This document shows, one piece after another, positions 7,604-16,702 of a stretch of DNA of 64,000 bases (the stretch's first letter is position 1; each line of letters begins with the position of its first letter). The notes under the pieces were generated by a model. That model saw only the letters and a list, made by a program, of their open reading frames with translations, did no database searches and was not told where the DNA came from. Source of the stretch: Candidatus Heimdallarchaeota archaeon (lineage in GTDB: Archaea > Asgardarchaeota > Heimdallarchaeia > JABLTI01); NCBI GenBank assembly GCA_019058275.1, contig JAHLVW010000103.1, positions 1-64,000 of the forward strand, given 5' to 3'. Position numbers and translations under genes: made by a program.

Positions 7604-10555
7604 ATGTCAGATGAGAATTTCTATTTGGATTATAAACCCAAATACAAAATATTTCATGAATTAATGGCTAAAAGAATAAAAAACATACTGTTAGTTTCAA
7701 GTATTTATGACAGCTTCATGCTTGAAGAAGATGGTCGTCTTTCTGATCAAGTATATGAAGAATTTCAAAATCTCAATCTACGAACCCTCCCACGCATTAC
7801 CCATGTGTCATCAGCTCAAGAAGCATTAGTATTGCTTAAAGAAAATCAATTCGACCTTGTTATAACAATGTTAAGACTAGGAGATATCGATGCTTTTACA
7901 TTTGGTCAAAATGTAAAGAAAATCCAAGACATTCCTGTTGTTCTTTTATTGAGTAGCGTTGTTGAAACAAATTATCTCCCTGAAATGAACAATCGTAAAG
8001 GAATCGATCGAATTTTTGCCTGGAATGGTGATTCAAAGATCTTTGTTGCTATTATTAAAAACCTTGAGGATCAATACAATGTTGATTATGATACTACAAA
8101 AGGATCAGTAAGGCTATTCATCTTAGTTGAAGATTCAATACGTTTCTATTCTTTGATGTTACCTGAGCTCTATTCCGAAATTATGAAACAAACCCATCAA
8201 TTACTTGTCGAAGGTACAACCGATTTTCAAGATCTCATGCAACTGAGAGCAAGACCAAAGATATTATTGGCTCAAACCTATGAAGAAGCAATAAGCTATT
8301 TTAAGAAATATAAAGAACATATTTTAGGAATTATATCTGATATTGAATATCCTCGCAAAGGTACTTTGGATAAAAATGCCGGTTTTACATTTGCTAAAGA
8401 AATCATAAAAAATACAATAAATATGCCAATTGCATTAACATCAACGAAACTTGAATATAAACAACAAGCATTCGATCACAAATGTTCCTTTATACATAAA
8501 GGTTCACAATTTCTAGTTTGGCATATTCGACAGTGGATTCTTGAGAATGTGGGATTTGGAAATTTCGTTTTTAAATTACCCAATGGGGAAGTTGTTGGTA
8601 GAGCTAGAAACATTATAGATTTTTATCATCAAATTAAAACAATCCCAATTGAATCATTAATTTATCATGGAAAAAATGATCAATTTTCAAATTGGTTAAA
8701 TGCTCGAGGAGAGTTTGAGATTGCTCGTCAGCTTAAACCTCGTAAAGTGTCGGAATTTACAACCAATGAGGATCTACGAACCTTTCTAATTAATATCATT
8801 GAAAAAATTGTCTTTGAGAGAACAAGAGGTATCATAAATGACTTCAATCGTGAAAATTACCATCCTGAAATGCTTTTCATAAGATTAAGACCCGGTTCTC
8901 TAGGTGGAAAAGGTCGAGGTCTTGCGTTTCTCATGTATCTTATTAGCAAGTATTATCATGAAGAAGAATTTCCAGATGTAACTTTACAAATACCAAAAAC
9001 TATAGTGATTGGGACAAGCGAGTTTGATAAATTTATAGAAGATAATAATCTCTTTGAATTTGCACTATCAGATGCTTCAGATGAGGAAATTAGGGAAAAA
9101 TTTATTGCTTCAAAACTCTCAAGCGAACTTCGCAATGATATAGAGTTTCTAGTTAGAGATATTACACAACCATTAGCAATTCGCTCTTCAAGTCTTCTTG
9201 AAGATTCAGCTTATCAACCATTTGCAGGAATTTTCAATACCTATATGATTCCTAATAATGATGACAGCTTGAAGAAAAGAATAGAGCAAATCTTTACAGC
9301 AATTAAATTGGTATATGCTTCTCCCTTTTTAAGAAAAGCAAAATCCTATGCTAAATCTGTTGGACAAACTATTGAAGAAGCGAAAATGGCTGTGGTTATT
9401 CAGATTGTTGTAGGAAATGAACACAATAATAGATACTATCCTGATTTCTCAGGGACAGCATCTTCTTATAATTATTATCCTATTGGGGAATACATGAAAC
9501 CTGAAGATAGAATTGCTCATCTAGCTTTGGGTTTAGGAAAAATCGTTGTAGAGGGTGGAGAAACTTTAAGATTTTGTCCGAATTGCCCAAAAATTAACTT
9601 CTTCTCAACGCCAGATCATATGTTAAAAAATAGTCAGAAATATTATTATGGTGTTAATCTTGGTCAATCTGATTTCAATATTCATTTAGATGATCCATTC
9701 TTGACGAAATTTGATTTAGGTGATGCAATTGAGGATAAGACGTTAGAATCCATAGCAGATAATTATGATTTTAATTCTCAATCATTAAAAATTGGTTATC
9801 ATAGCGAAGGTTCTCCAGTTATAACCTTTAGTAAGCACCTGAAATTAGGAATTTTTCCAATAGCTGAACTAGTAGCTAGGATCATGGAACTTGGTGAAAA
9901 AGCAATAGGTAACTCTATTGAAATAGAATTTGCTGGAAATTTTAGAAAAACTTCGAAAGAGAAACATTCCTTTAATCTCTTACAAATACGTCCATTTTTA
10001 CGACGAGAAGCTCTAATAGAAAAAATCGAGAAAGTAGAAAAAAACAGAAGTTTTGTATATTCAACGCAAATATCTGGAAATCTCATTAGAAAAGATATCG
10101 AGCATATTGTCTATATTAAACCAGATGCTTTTGATAATCTTCAAACATTAAAAATCGTTCAAGAAATAAATGCAATGAATGAATTACTAACAAAAGAAAA
10201 AATCCCCTATATTCTAATTGGATTTGGTAGATGGGGAACAGCAGATAGATTTCTAGGAATTCCAGTGAAATGGAATGATATTTCTGGAGTTAAAGTAATG
10301 GTTGAGGCTTCATTAAAGAATTTCCAAATTGACTTCTCACAAGGAAGCCATTTCTTTCAGAATATAATTACTTCTAATATTGGTTATTTCTATATAGATT
10401 TCAAATCTGATGAACATATCCTAGATTGGGAGTGGTTATCTAAACAGAAAACAATTACTGATAAAAAATATGTTCGACATGTTAAAACAAAAAAACCTTT
10501 AATTATTAAGGTAGATGGAAAAACAAGAGAAGGTATAATTATTAAACCTAAATAA
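7604..10555 (+). CDS. Two-receiver PEP/pyruvate-binding (PPDK_N-like) protein
   Basis: 983 residues from ATG 7604. Residues about 25-150 and about 165-320 look like two receiver-type (response-regulator) folds, each with hydrophobic strands ending in acidic residues (FDLVITMLRLGDIDAF; ILGIISDIEYPRKG). A linker (about 330-430, WLNARGEFEIARQLKPRKVSEF) leads to the ATP-grasp nucleotide-binding domain of pyruvate phosphate dikinase/PEP synthase: RLRPGSLGGKGRGLAFL, LAIRSSSLLEDSAYQPFAG, IEIEFAG and LLQIRP. The phosphohistidine swivel domain and the PEP-binding barrel are missing, so this is not a full PEP synthase. Related multi-domain proteins occur in Bacteroidota and other lineages. A phosphotransfer or regulatory role is inferred; the substrate is unknown. 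The gene is monocistronic and converges with the next. Confidence 0.8.
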   Translation: MSDENFYLDYKPKYKIFHELMAKRIKNILLVSSIYDSFMLEEDGRLSDQVYEEFQNLNLRTLPRITHVSSAQEALVLLKENQFDLVITMLRLGDIDAFTFGQNVKKIQDIPVVLLLSSVVETNYLPEMNNRKGIDRIFAWNGDSKIFVAIIKNLEDQYNVDYDTTKGSVRLFILVEDSIRFYSLMLPELYSEIMKQTHQLLVEGTTDFQDLMQLRARPKILLAQTYEEAISYFKKYKEHILGIISDIEYPRKGTLDKNAGFTFAKEIIKNTINMPIALTSTKLEYKQQAFDHKCSFIHKGSQFLVWHIRQWILENVGFGNFVFKLPNGEVVGRARNIIDFYHQIKTIPIESLIYHGKNDQFSNWLNARGEFEIARQLKPRKVSEFTTNEDLRTFLINIIEKIVFERTRGIINDFNRENYHPEMLFIRLRPGSLGGKGRGLAFLMYLISKYYHEEEFPDVTLQIPKTIVIGTSEFDKFIEDNNLFEFALSDASDEEIREKFIASKLSSELRNDIEFLVRDITQPLAIRSSSLLEDSAYQPFAGIFNTYMIPNNDDSLKKRIEQIFTAIKLVYASPFLRKAKSYAKSVGQTIEEAKMAVVIQIVVGNEHNNRYYPDFSGTASSYNYYPIGEYMKPEDRIAHLALGLGKIVVEGGETLRFCPNCPKINFFSTPDHMLKNSQKYYYGVNLGQSDFNIHLDDPFLTKFDLGDAIEDKTLESIADNYDFNSQSLKIGYHSEGSPVITFSKHLKLGIFPIAELVARIMELGEKAIGNSIEIEFAGNFRKTSKEKHSFNLLQIRPFLRREALIEKIEKVEKNRSFVYSTQISGNLIRKDIEHIVYIKPDAFDNLQTLKIVQEINAMNELLTKEKIPYILIGFGRWGTADRFLGIPVKWNDISGVKVMVEASLKNFQIDFSQGSHFFQNIITSNIGYFYIDFKSDEHILDWEWLSKQKTITDKKYVRHVKTKKPLIIKVDGKTREGIIIKPK

Positions 10556-10575
10556 ATTGTTGTGTTTTTTGGCTA

Positions 10576-11289
10576 TTAATAGTTGGCAGCTTTTCTTATT
10601 CCTTGAAATGATTCGATGAATAACAAGAACAAACTTATTGACAATAGCAAAAGAATAAATCCTGTAGCTATTGGAACGTAGCTAGCATAGGGTAACTTCC
10701 CTATTAACCACCAGTAATTTAGTTTAATTGAAATACCAGTAATAAGTAATGCTAAGGATAAAAGACTAAACAGAATGTTTGAAAAAGCGATTATCTTTAT
10801 TTTAGATTTATCTTTCATTTTTCTTAGCAGCATTGATCCAGAAATAACGTATAATATTGAGAAAATTGGAATAAAGATAAAACCGAATAATGCTAAAGGA
10901 ACTACACTCCATTTTTGAAAAGAAAAACAATTCTCACCATATTCTATTGACTGTTGATTTTTTATCTGTTTATTATGTCTTACTAGAAACCAGATAATAC
11001 TTCCAACAAGAACAACTTGATAGCTAAAGAAAATAGTTACTAATGGTATTAACACAATACTTGTGTCATATATAGTTTTCAAAACAGGTCGGATACCAAT
11101 TAGAAAGAAAAAGATGAAATACCATACAAAAAGGTAAAAACTAAAAAAGATCACATTAAATGAAGCAATTAATTGCTTATCACTAAATGAATGTTTAATC
11201 GTTCTGTTAAGAACAATTATTGAAATAATTAACAGCCAAGTAATACTATTTGTCCATATACGAATACTCGTACTCGAAACCATTCCCAT
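10576..11289 (-). CDS. Six-helix membrane protein of unknown function
   Basis: 237 residues from ATG 11289. About six hydrophobic segments are spread along the chain (around 15-30, 45-65, 80-105, 128-150, 165-190 and 205-228). There is no recognisable catalytic motif; the loops are short and basic. Its 3' end is duplicated as a remnant at 156-415 beside repeat copy 1. It converges with the PPDK_N-like gene, 20 bases away. I do not recognise the family. Confidence 0.65.
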   Translation of the reverse strand: MGMVSSTSIRIWTNSITWLLIISIIVLNRTIKHSFSDKQLIASFNVIFFSFYLFVWYFIFFFLIGIRPVLKTIYDTSIVLIPLVTIFFSYQVVLVGSIIWFLVRHNKQIKNQQSIEYGENCFSFQKWSVVPLALFGFIFIPIFSILYVISGSMLLRKMKDKSKIKIIAFSNILFSLLSLALLITGISIKLNYWWLIGKLPYASYVPIATGFILLLLSISLFLLFIESFQGIRKAANY

Positions 11290-11482
11290 GCTGGAACTGA
11301 ATCTAAATTGATGTTGTTAAGAAAGCTATCTAAATTAATTAGATTGACAATATTCATTTATTTCCCCAAGTATTTTTCCCTTCTATACAAGTAAGTATTA
11401 TTAATTTCTAAATATTTGGATTGCTATTTTTTTTCTTTAAAAACTCCAACAAGCAAATTAGGTTATTAGTTATCCCTTTTTA

Positions 11483-11517
11483 TTTTTCAGTTGGACTAGT
11501 AGGAGAGTGAGTTTTTT
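11483..11517 (+). repeat. Repeat family A, degenerate tail copy
   Basis: Only the right-hand end of the element is recognisable: ATTTTTCAGTTGGACTAG followed by GAGTGAGTTTTTT, matching the corresponding tail of copies 1 and 2. It starts 16 bases beyond the stop codon of the minus-strand hicA frame, again placing the repeat at the 3' end of a minus-strand gene. Confidence 0.6.
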
Positions 11518-11532
11518 ATATTAAATACCTGA

Positions 11533-11775
11533 TTAACTAAGCATATCAATGAGTTTTTCTTTAGAGATATTATTCCAAATTGCCACTTTTGATAAAATAT
11601 CCTTTAATGTACCTTTTGCTATTTCCTTATGCATAACAATCGTAATATGATGTTCTCATGCATCCCCCTTTTTCAGAAGTCTAACATGACTCCCTTTTTG
11701 TCTTACAACTTGATAACCAAGTTTACTCAAAACCTTAAGCAGTTTCTTACCACTAACTACTGGAAGCTTTGGCAA
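11533..11775 (-). pseudogene. hicA: HicA-type mRNA interferase toxin with an in-frame TGA
   Basis: Read from TTG 11775 the frame gives a full-length HicA of about 80 codons: MPKLPVVSGKKLLKVLSK, then GYQVVRQKGSHVRL with the conserved G-S-H catalytic histidine (residue 30), then HITIVMHKEIAKGTLKDIL. Codon 40 is TGA (11656-11658), between KKGDA and EHHITI, which cuts the toxin after its catalytic histidine but before the last strand and helix. The start overlaps the hicB 3' end by 23 bases, the usual coupling of this pair. Active HicA is a double-stranded-RNA-binding-like nuclease that cleaves mRNA and is held in check by HicB. The stop may have silenced the toxin; readthrough or sequence error are alternatives. 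Confidence 0.8.
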
Positions 11776-11986
11776 TTGCTTGCACCTCAAATTCTGAAAG
11801 AGTTAAGATTCTGATTGTTTCTGTTTGTAATTCTTCCTCAAAGTGTACTTCAACTGCTTCTTTGATGTTCTTTCTTAATTCATCCAAAGTTTTCCCTTGA
11901 GTAAAAATATCAGCATCTATTCCTCTTGCACACCAAAACTGATCTTCATCTTGGTAAATTTCGAATTTTATAAGGCGCATCTTCAT
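11753..11986 (-). CDS. hicB: HicB-type antitoxin
   Basis: 77 residues from ATG 11986. The sequence fits the short HicB partial RNase-H fold: FEIYQDEDQFWCARG, then FTQGKTLDELRKNIKEAVEV, the family's signature helix, ending in a short tail without an obvious DNA-binding domain. The product would bind and neutralise HicA. It lies upstream of the overlapping hicA frame, the hicB-hicA order seen in many archaea. It stays intact while the toxin is interrupted, the expected order of loss for a toxin-antitoxin pair. A GGTGA element precedes the start. Confidence 0.85.
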   Translation of the reverse strand: MKMRLIKFEIYQDEDQFWCARGIDADIFTQGKTLDELRKNIKEAVEVHFEEELQTETIRILTLSEFEVQAIAKASSS

Positions 11987-12094
11987 TCACCATCTTAGCT
12001 ATATACTGCTTCTTAATTATAAACTAATTTATTATTGAACTTTTTTCCTTCTTTTGTCAAAGTTATACTTGATAATCTCTTTTGTACTTCTTCA

Positions 12095-12225
12095 GATTCA
12101 GTTCAAGTTACTGTCTTATTTGGATGATTTTCCCTTCCGTCTCAATGACCTTTATGTAGGTGGTTTGTATAACCTCATGTAATTTTTCAGTTGGCTAGAA
12201 AGAGCGTAAGTTTGAAACTATTTTT
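12095..12225 (+). repeat. Repeat family A, copy 3 (diverged)
   Basis: The right two thirds match copies 1 and 2 closely (TTCCCTTCCGTCTCAATGAC, TGTAGGTGGTTTGTATAACC, CAGTTGGCTAGAA, GTTTGAAACT and a T-run). The left third, including the palindrome, is eroded. The T-run touches the 3' end of the minus-strand gene at 12228. Confidence 0.8.
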
Positions 12226-12227
12226 TT

Positions 12228-12941
12228 TTATTCTTTTTGTGATTCAAAATTAATATTGGATTGTGATTTAGTATTTGTTGATTTCTTACTTTTTTGAATA
12301 ATAAAAGTAACTAGTGGTACCATGACAATAATAGTGAATGCTATAGAAACAAAAACATAAAGTAAATCGTAACTTAAGATAGATGATCCCGCTAGCAAAT
12401 AAAATGCAACAATAACCAATGAACCGATGATAAGACTTATTGAAATTGCAATATTAACTTGTTTTATTAGTTTTCCTTGTGATTCTGATTTATGTCCAAT
12501 AACATTAATGCTAGCACACGTTCCTATTCCTCCCAAATCACAACAACATTCTAATAAAATTGCTCTTGCATCAGTGTCATATTCAATTTTATCAGGAATT
12601 TGTTTAGAAATTTCTCTTGAACGTTTTCTAGCTACTTTTTTTTGTAATGAACCACATGAAGTGCAATATTTATATTCATCAAAGGTTGGTTGTTTGCATG
12701 TTTTGCAATTGACAATAGAGATCAGTTCTTTGTAAAATTCATTCCAGATATCATTTAATCTTTCACTACATCTCTCACAAAAATATTTTAACTCTGAACC
12801 TGTTTTACTTAATGTGAATGAATTTTTTTTTCCACATTTTGGACAAAAAACAAAATCATCTGTTAGACTTCGCAATTGATTTTCTTTCTTATACTCAATT
12901 TCCTCATCAAGATCAATGGTATCATCAAACGAATATGACAA
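12228..12941 (-). CDS. Double zinc-ribbon membrane protein
   Basis: 237 residues from ATG 12941. An acidic N-terminus is followed by two CxxC...CxxC zinc ribbons: CPKCGKKN with CERC (about residues 33-60) and CKTCKQ with CTSCGS (about 78-100). A basic stretch and a short CCCDLGGIGTC cysteine cluster follow, then two membrane helices (about 165-185 and 192-215) and a Ser/Lys/Gln-rich tail. Zinc ribbons at the cytosolic face of a two-helix anchor are common in Asgard genomes, and their partners are mostly unknown. Its 3' end sequence recurs as a remnant at 7450-7520 next to repeat copy 2, so the gene and the repeat have moved or duplicated together. Confidence 0.7.
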   Translation of the reverse strand: MSYSFDDTIDLDEEIEYKKENQLRSLTDDFVFCPKCGKKNSFTLSKTGSELKYFCERCSERLNDIWNEFYKELISIVNCKTCKQPTFDEYKYCTSCGSLQKKVARKRSREISKQIPDKIEYDTDARAILLECCCDLGGIGTCASINVIGHKSESQGKLIKQVNIAISISLIIGSLVIVAFYLLAGSSILSYDLLYVFVSIAFTIIVMVPLVTFIIQKSKKSTNTKSQSNINFESQKE

Positions 12942-13004
12942 TAATCATCCCATCCCTAATCAAATATTTATTTTCTATTATAATATGTTTTCTATTTTTC
13001 ATTC

Positions 13005-13053
13005 GTTGTTTGTATTACCTCGTGTATTTTTTCGGTTGGATAGTAAGAGTGAG
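13005..13053 (+). repeat. Repeat family A, degenerate tail copy 2
   Basis: GTTTGTATTACCTCGTGTA, then TTTTTCGGTTGGATAGTAAG and GTGAG match the right half of the element. It ends at the stop codon of the minus-strand methyltransferase, the same arrangement as at hicA and the zinc-ribbon gene. Confidence 0.65.
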
Positions 13054-13914
13054 TTATTCTTCTTTTTTTGCCATAAGAGTGAATACCAATGGTAATTGTA
13101 TTTCAGAATGATCATATCTCCAGTATCCATCTACAGATTTCTTTAGAAATGGAAATCTTTGAAATGGAGCTTTGGAAAATTCGTTAAAGAACTTTATTTG
13201 TAAACCAGCACTAATTATTGAATTAATTACATCAGATAAACTATGAGACCATTCATAGCCATCTAATTTTTCGGTTGTTTTATTTCCATCTGCAAAAGAA
13301 CCACTCACAGTGTAACCAATTGGTTCTGGATCATGGAAATAATTATTTTTTAGAACGAAGTCATTAGGATCATCCCAATCAAACACCCAGATAAAGCGAT
13401 GGAATTCAGCAATGTAAAAAATCCCCCCCAGTTTTAAGAACTGAGCAATAATCTCAGCCCAACGCTTTAAATCATTCAACCAGCAAAGAACACCATAAGA
13501 AGTGAATACAATATCATATTTTTCATCAAGATTTTTTGGCAAATCATAGATATTTGATTCCACAAAAGTTGCTTCTATTTTTGCATTTTTAGCTAACTGT
13601 CTTGCTAAATTAATAGCTTTTCCTGAAATATCTACACCAGTTACTTTTGCTCCCTGTCGAGCCCAGGATAAGGTATCAAGTCCAAAATGGCATTGAAGAT
13701 GTAACAATGATTTCCCCTTTACGAATTTTCCAAGTTCATCAAGTTCAATTGAATTTAGAGAAGTTTTACCTTTGAGAAATTCTTTTGTTTGATAAACTTC
13801 TGATTGATAATTTACTTTTGCAAATTCATCCCACATTTTCTGGATGGCATCATAATATTGTCTTGATTCCTTCATACTATATTTTAAAGAGGAAGTGTCT
13901 AAATTACTTCTCAT
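13054..13914 (-). CDS. Class I SAM-dependent methyltransferase
   Basis: 286 residues from ATG 13914. The Rossmann-type methyltransferase core is clear: motif I as SLLHLQCHFGLDTLSWARQG with the following VTGVDIS acidic end (about residues 90-117), motif II/III around IYDLPKNLDEKYDIVFTSYG, and motif IV near GGIFYIAEFH. It belongs to the group with the LHLQCHFGLDT signature, often annotated only as class I methyltransferase. The substrate cannot be told. It lies 38 bases downstream of the alcohol dehydrogenase on the same strand and may be co-transcribed with it. Confidence 0.85.
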   Translation of the reverse strand: MRSNLDTSSLKYSMKESRQYYDAIQKMWDEFAKVNYQSEVYQTKEFLKGKTSLNSIELDELGKFVKGKSLLHLQCHFGLDTLSWARQGAKVTGVDISGKAINLARQLAKNAKIEATFVESNIYDLPKNLDEKYDIVFTSYGVLCWLNDLKRWAEIIAQFLKLGGIFYIAEFHRFIWVFDWDDPNDFVLKNNYFHDPEPIGYTVSGSFADGNKTTEKLDGYEWSHSLSDVINSIISAGLQIKFFNEFSKAPFQRFPFLKKSVDGYWRYDHSEIQLPLVFTLMAKKEE

Positions 13915-13952
13915 TAATCTAATTTCAGAAATTCAAAAAAAAGTGGATAAAA

Positions 13953-14993
13953 CTAAGGTTTTATCACCGTTCTAAAATCTGCCTTGAAATCCTTCAACTG
14001 ATGATGGACTTCATTTATAGCATTAGCTTCAAGTGGAACAACCTTAGTTACTAAGTGACTTAAATCTAGTTTTCCTTGTTCTGCAAAATCTAAAAGCATC
14101 GGTAATTCGGATAACAAGTGATCGGAACAACCAATTATTTCTTTTTCTTTGCAAATTGCTTCGTAAGAGTCGACCTTAAATGGTTCTCTTGTGATTCCAA
14201 CCAATCCTAACCGTCCGAATCGAGATAAAGATCTAGTTCCTTGATCCAAAGTCAATGGAAGACCAACAAGTTCCAAAGCAACATCCACTCCGACTCCATT
14301 CGTTAATTCCATTATTTTTTCCACTGGATCGTTTTCCTTAGCATTTATCGGAATAGCACCCATTTTTTTCGCGGATTGTAATTTTACTGGATCAATATCC
14401 ACTGCATAAATATCTCGAGCAGCAAACGCTTTCGCTAATTGAAAAGCAGAAACACCTAACCCTCCGAAACCAAAGATCGCTAATGTTTCTCCTGGTTGAA
14501 ATCGAGTTTTTTTCAGTGCATGAAATGAAGTTGCTGTGGAACACATCATAACTGCAGCATGTTCAAATGAAACTGAATCAGGAAGCTTGTAGATTCCTCT
14601 AGAAGGTACCGAAATGTATTCTGCATACCCTCCATTAACATCTTTCCCTATCATTTTTCCTTTTTCACAAAACTGCTCTGATCCTTTAACACAAAAATGA
14701 CATTTTCCGCAAGTAATCATATAATTAACACAAACTCGATCACCAATCTGGAATCTGGACACATTTGCTCCGATTTCTTCAATAACTCCTGCAACTTCAT
14801 GTCCTAAAGAAATTGGTAGATATCCCACAGAAGAAACCCCATCTCGATAGTGAACATCTGAATGGCAGATTCCTGCTGCTTTAATTTTCACTAATACTTC
14901 ATCTGCTTGATGTTCTGATTTTGGAACTTTTCGGTTTTCCAAATCCTTATCAATTTCAATTAATTGAACTGCTTTCATAACTCGTAATATCAT
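13953..14993 (-). CDS. Zinc-dependent medium-chain alcohol dehydrogenase
   Basis: 346 residues. It starts at ATG 14993; ATG 14978 gives MKAVQLIE, the more usual family start. The N-terminal GroES-like domain has the catalytic zinc site C-H-S-D (AAGICHSDVHY), GHEVAGVIEEIG, and the four-cysteine structural zinc loop CGKCHFCVKGSEQFC. The Rossmann domain carries GFGGLGVSAFQLAKAF and an acidic residue after the second strand (AVDID), suggesting a preference for NAD. It oxidises an alcohol or reduces an aldehyde; the substrate is unknown. It lies upstream of the methyltransferase on the same strand. Confidence 0.9.
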   Translation of the reverse strand: MILRVMKAVQLIEIDKDLENRKVPKSEHQADEVLVKIKAAGICHSDVHYRDGVSSVGYLPISLGHEVAGVIEEIGANVSRFQIGDRVCVNYMITCGKCHFCVKGSEQFCEKGKMIGKDVNGGYAEYISVPSRGIYKLPDSVSFEHAAVMMCSTATSFHALKKTRFQPGETLAIFGFGGLGVSAFQLAKAFAARDIYAVDIDPVKLQSAKKMGAIPINAKENDPVEKIMELTNGVGVDVALELVGLPLTLDQGTRSLSRFGRLGLVGITREPFKVDSYEAICKEKEIIGCSDHLLSELPMLLDFAEQGKLDLSHLVTKVVPLEANAINEVHHQLKDFKADFRTVIKP

Positions 14994-15165
14994 ATTTCTT
15001 ATTTAAAATTGTTTTTTACACTTGAAGAAGGGTCGTTTTTTTATCAAGAAAACGAGTGTGTTCATTATTAATCTACAAAAAGAGAAACTAATGGTTTTAC
15101 ATAGTTTCAATTTTTGCAATATATGATTTCAATGAAATTGGATTTCCGGGTAATGTGGGCAAAGC

Positions 15166-16110
15166 TTATTTTTTAGAAATATTAGCTGAGAAGGCATTAG
15201 CATTTAACCATCCTTCTCGTTCTAGGATTTCGTCAGGCATCTTAAGAATTTTCAAAACTTTATGACGACAAGTGAAAGTATGAGGTACAGGACCTAAATA
15301 TTCACCCATAGCATGACCTAAAACTTTCTTTGAAGAATTAGTACTAACTGTGATTCTCTTACCTCTGAGTACCTCAACCTTAGGATGATTTATATGAGTA
15401 CCTTTTCCTAATTTCGAAGAAGTGATTAATGATTCTATAAAGGTGGTATCTCCCACAATCATAACATCCAATAATCCATCATCAATAACAGCATCTGGAG
15501 TAACCATCATTCCACCACCTATCCTTTGACCGTTACCAATCATTGTTGTTAATGATTTTATATCTTTAACAATTGTACCATTATCGATATCAATATGTAA
15601 ATGTCGTGGACGATATCTGAATATTGATCTTACTAAAGCAAAATAGTAGATCATTCTTGTATTTTTATCAGTAACTTGCTCAGAGACATCTGCATCTAAT
15701 CCAACACCAGCAACTCCCATGCAGAATCGAGCACCATCATTAATGTCAATGCAATCAATTACTCGTTCCTCTCTTTTTTGGAGCATTTCAATAAGATCAT
15801 CTAAGTTATGTGTTTGACGAATATTGAATGCATTATCATTTCCCCGTCCAACTGGTAGAATTGCTAATGTACTCTTAAATCCTGCTTGTCCAATTCCGGT
15901 AATAACTTCATTAATTGTACCATCACCACCAAAAACAACAATAAGCTTATGATCATCGCTTGCTTCTCTAGCAATTCCTATGGCATCATTTATTGATTTG
16001 GTCCATTCAACTTCAAAATCAAAACCAGCATTTTTTAAAGCTTCATTATACTTAGGCCACTTCTTTTTTGCTTTTCCACCACGTGTAGTTGGGTTACAAA
16101 TAATCTTCAA
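15166..16110 (-). CDS. Diacylglycerol-kinase-family lipid kinase
   Basis: 314 residues from ATG 16110. The DAGK catalytic fold is shown by the N-terminal ICNPTTRGGKAKKKWP nucleotide loop, VVFGGDGTINEVITGI (GGDGT motif, about residues 58-66), LPVGRGNDNAFN, and GVAGVGLDADV. Members phosphorylate diacylglycerol, sphingoid bases or other lipid alcohols with ATP at the membrane face. In archaea the lipid acceptor is not settled. Two further, more distant relatives lie at 46453 and 47487. The gene is monocistronic, with its own short intergenic spaces. Confidence 0.9.
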   Translation of the reverse strand: MKIICNPTTRGGKAKKKWPKYNEALKNAGFDFEVEWTKSINDAIGIAREASDDHKLIVVFGGDGTINEVITGIGQAGFKSTLAILPVGRGNDNAFNIRQTHNLDDLIEMLQKREERVIDCIDINDGARFCMGVAGVGLDADVSEQVTDKNTRMIYYFALVRSIFRYRPRHLHIDIDNGTIVKDIKSLTTMIGNGQRIGGGMMVTPDAVIDDGLLDVMIVGDTTFIESLITSSKLGKGTHINHPKVEVLRGKRITVSTNSSKKVLGHAMGEYLGPVPHTFTCRHKVLKILKMPDEILEREGWLNANAFSANISKK

Positions 16111-16246
16111 TAGACTTTTCTCCTGTATGTTTTACGACTCAAATTAATTTGATTTTACATTATCTTATCATTTTCTTTATTAGTTCTTTCGGTTTAAAGA
16201 GCTGTTGAAATAAAGAAATGAGCAGCAAAATAATAATTTTACAAAT

Positions 16247-16495
16247 CTATTCTTCTTTTTTTTCTCTAATTTTATGTATAAAAATCACAATCAAGATTAT
16301 AATAGCACTACAAATAATCAATCCAACAATAACAAGTAACGTGATAAGATATACTCTCGAGTGAATATCAGTTAAATAAAGAATGAATACCAAGAGAAAA
16401 GTAGCTAGCGATCCTCCTATAAAGAACCAAATTCTTGTTTTTAGCGATTCTTTCCTCTTTTCCCAAGGTTTCTCTTTATCATTCACAATAATCAC
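16247..16495 (-). CDS. Small two-helix membrane protein
   Basis: 82 residues from ATG 16495. A charged N-terminus (NDKEKPWEKRKESLKTR) is followed by two membrane helices (about 27-45 and 51-73) and a lysine/glutamate tail. It has no recognisable family. It may form a unit with the lipid kinase downstream on the same strand, but 130 bases separate them. Confidence 0.55.
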   Translation of the reverse strand: MIIVNDKEKPWEKRKESLKTRIWFFIGGSLATFLLVFILYLTDIHSRVYLITLLVIVGLIICSAIIILIVIFIHKIREKKEE

Positions 16496-16702
16496 ACATT
16501 TTAGTATAATTGTTTATTTTAATCTTGATTATAGGAAATAATATGATCAAATCTCAAAATAATAAACTTGAGATTATATCCATTGTCTTCTGATACTATT
16601 CAAGATGAGCAAAAAAGAGAGCAAATTTAGAGCATATTGTTATTCTCTTATTGATTCAATCTTTTCGAAAGAAGAAATAATCATACTTTAGATTGAGTTT
16701 TT

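Noticed and set aside
1..13053. Integron cassette array with attC sites
   Set aside because: GTTRRRY-like cores occur in four of five repeat copies and TA genes are typical cassettes, but no matching RYYYAAC partner box closes the fold and no integrase is seen. The 16S-trailer origin explains more.
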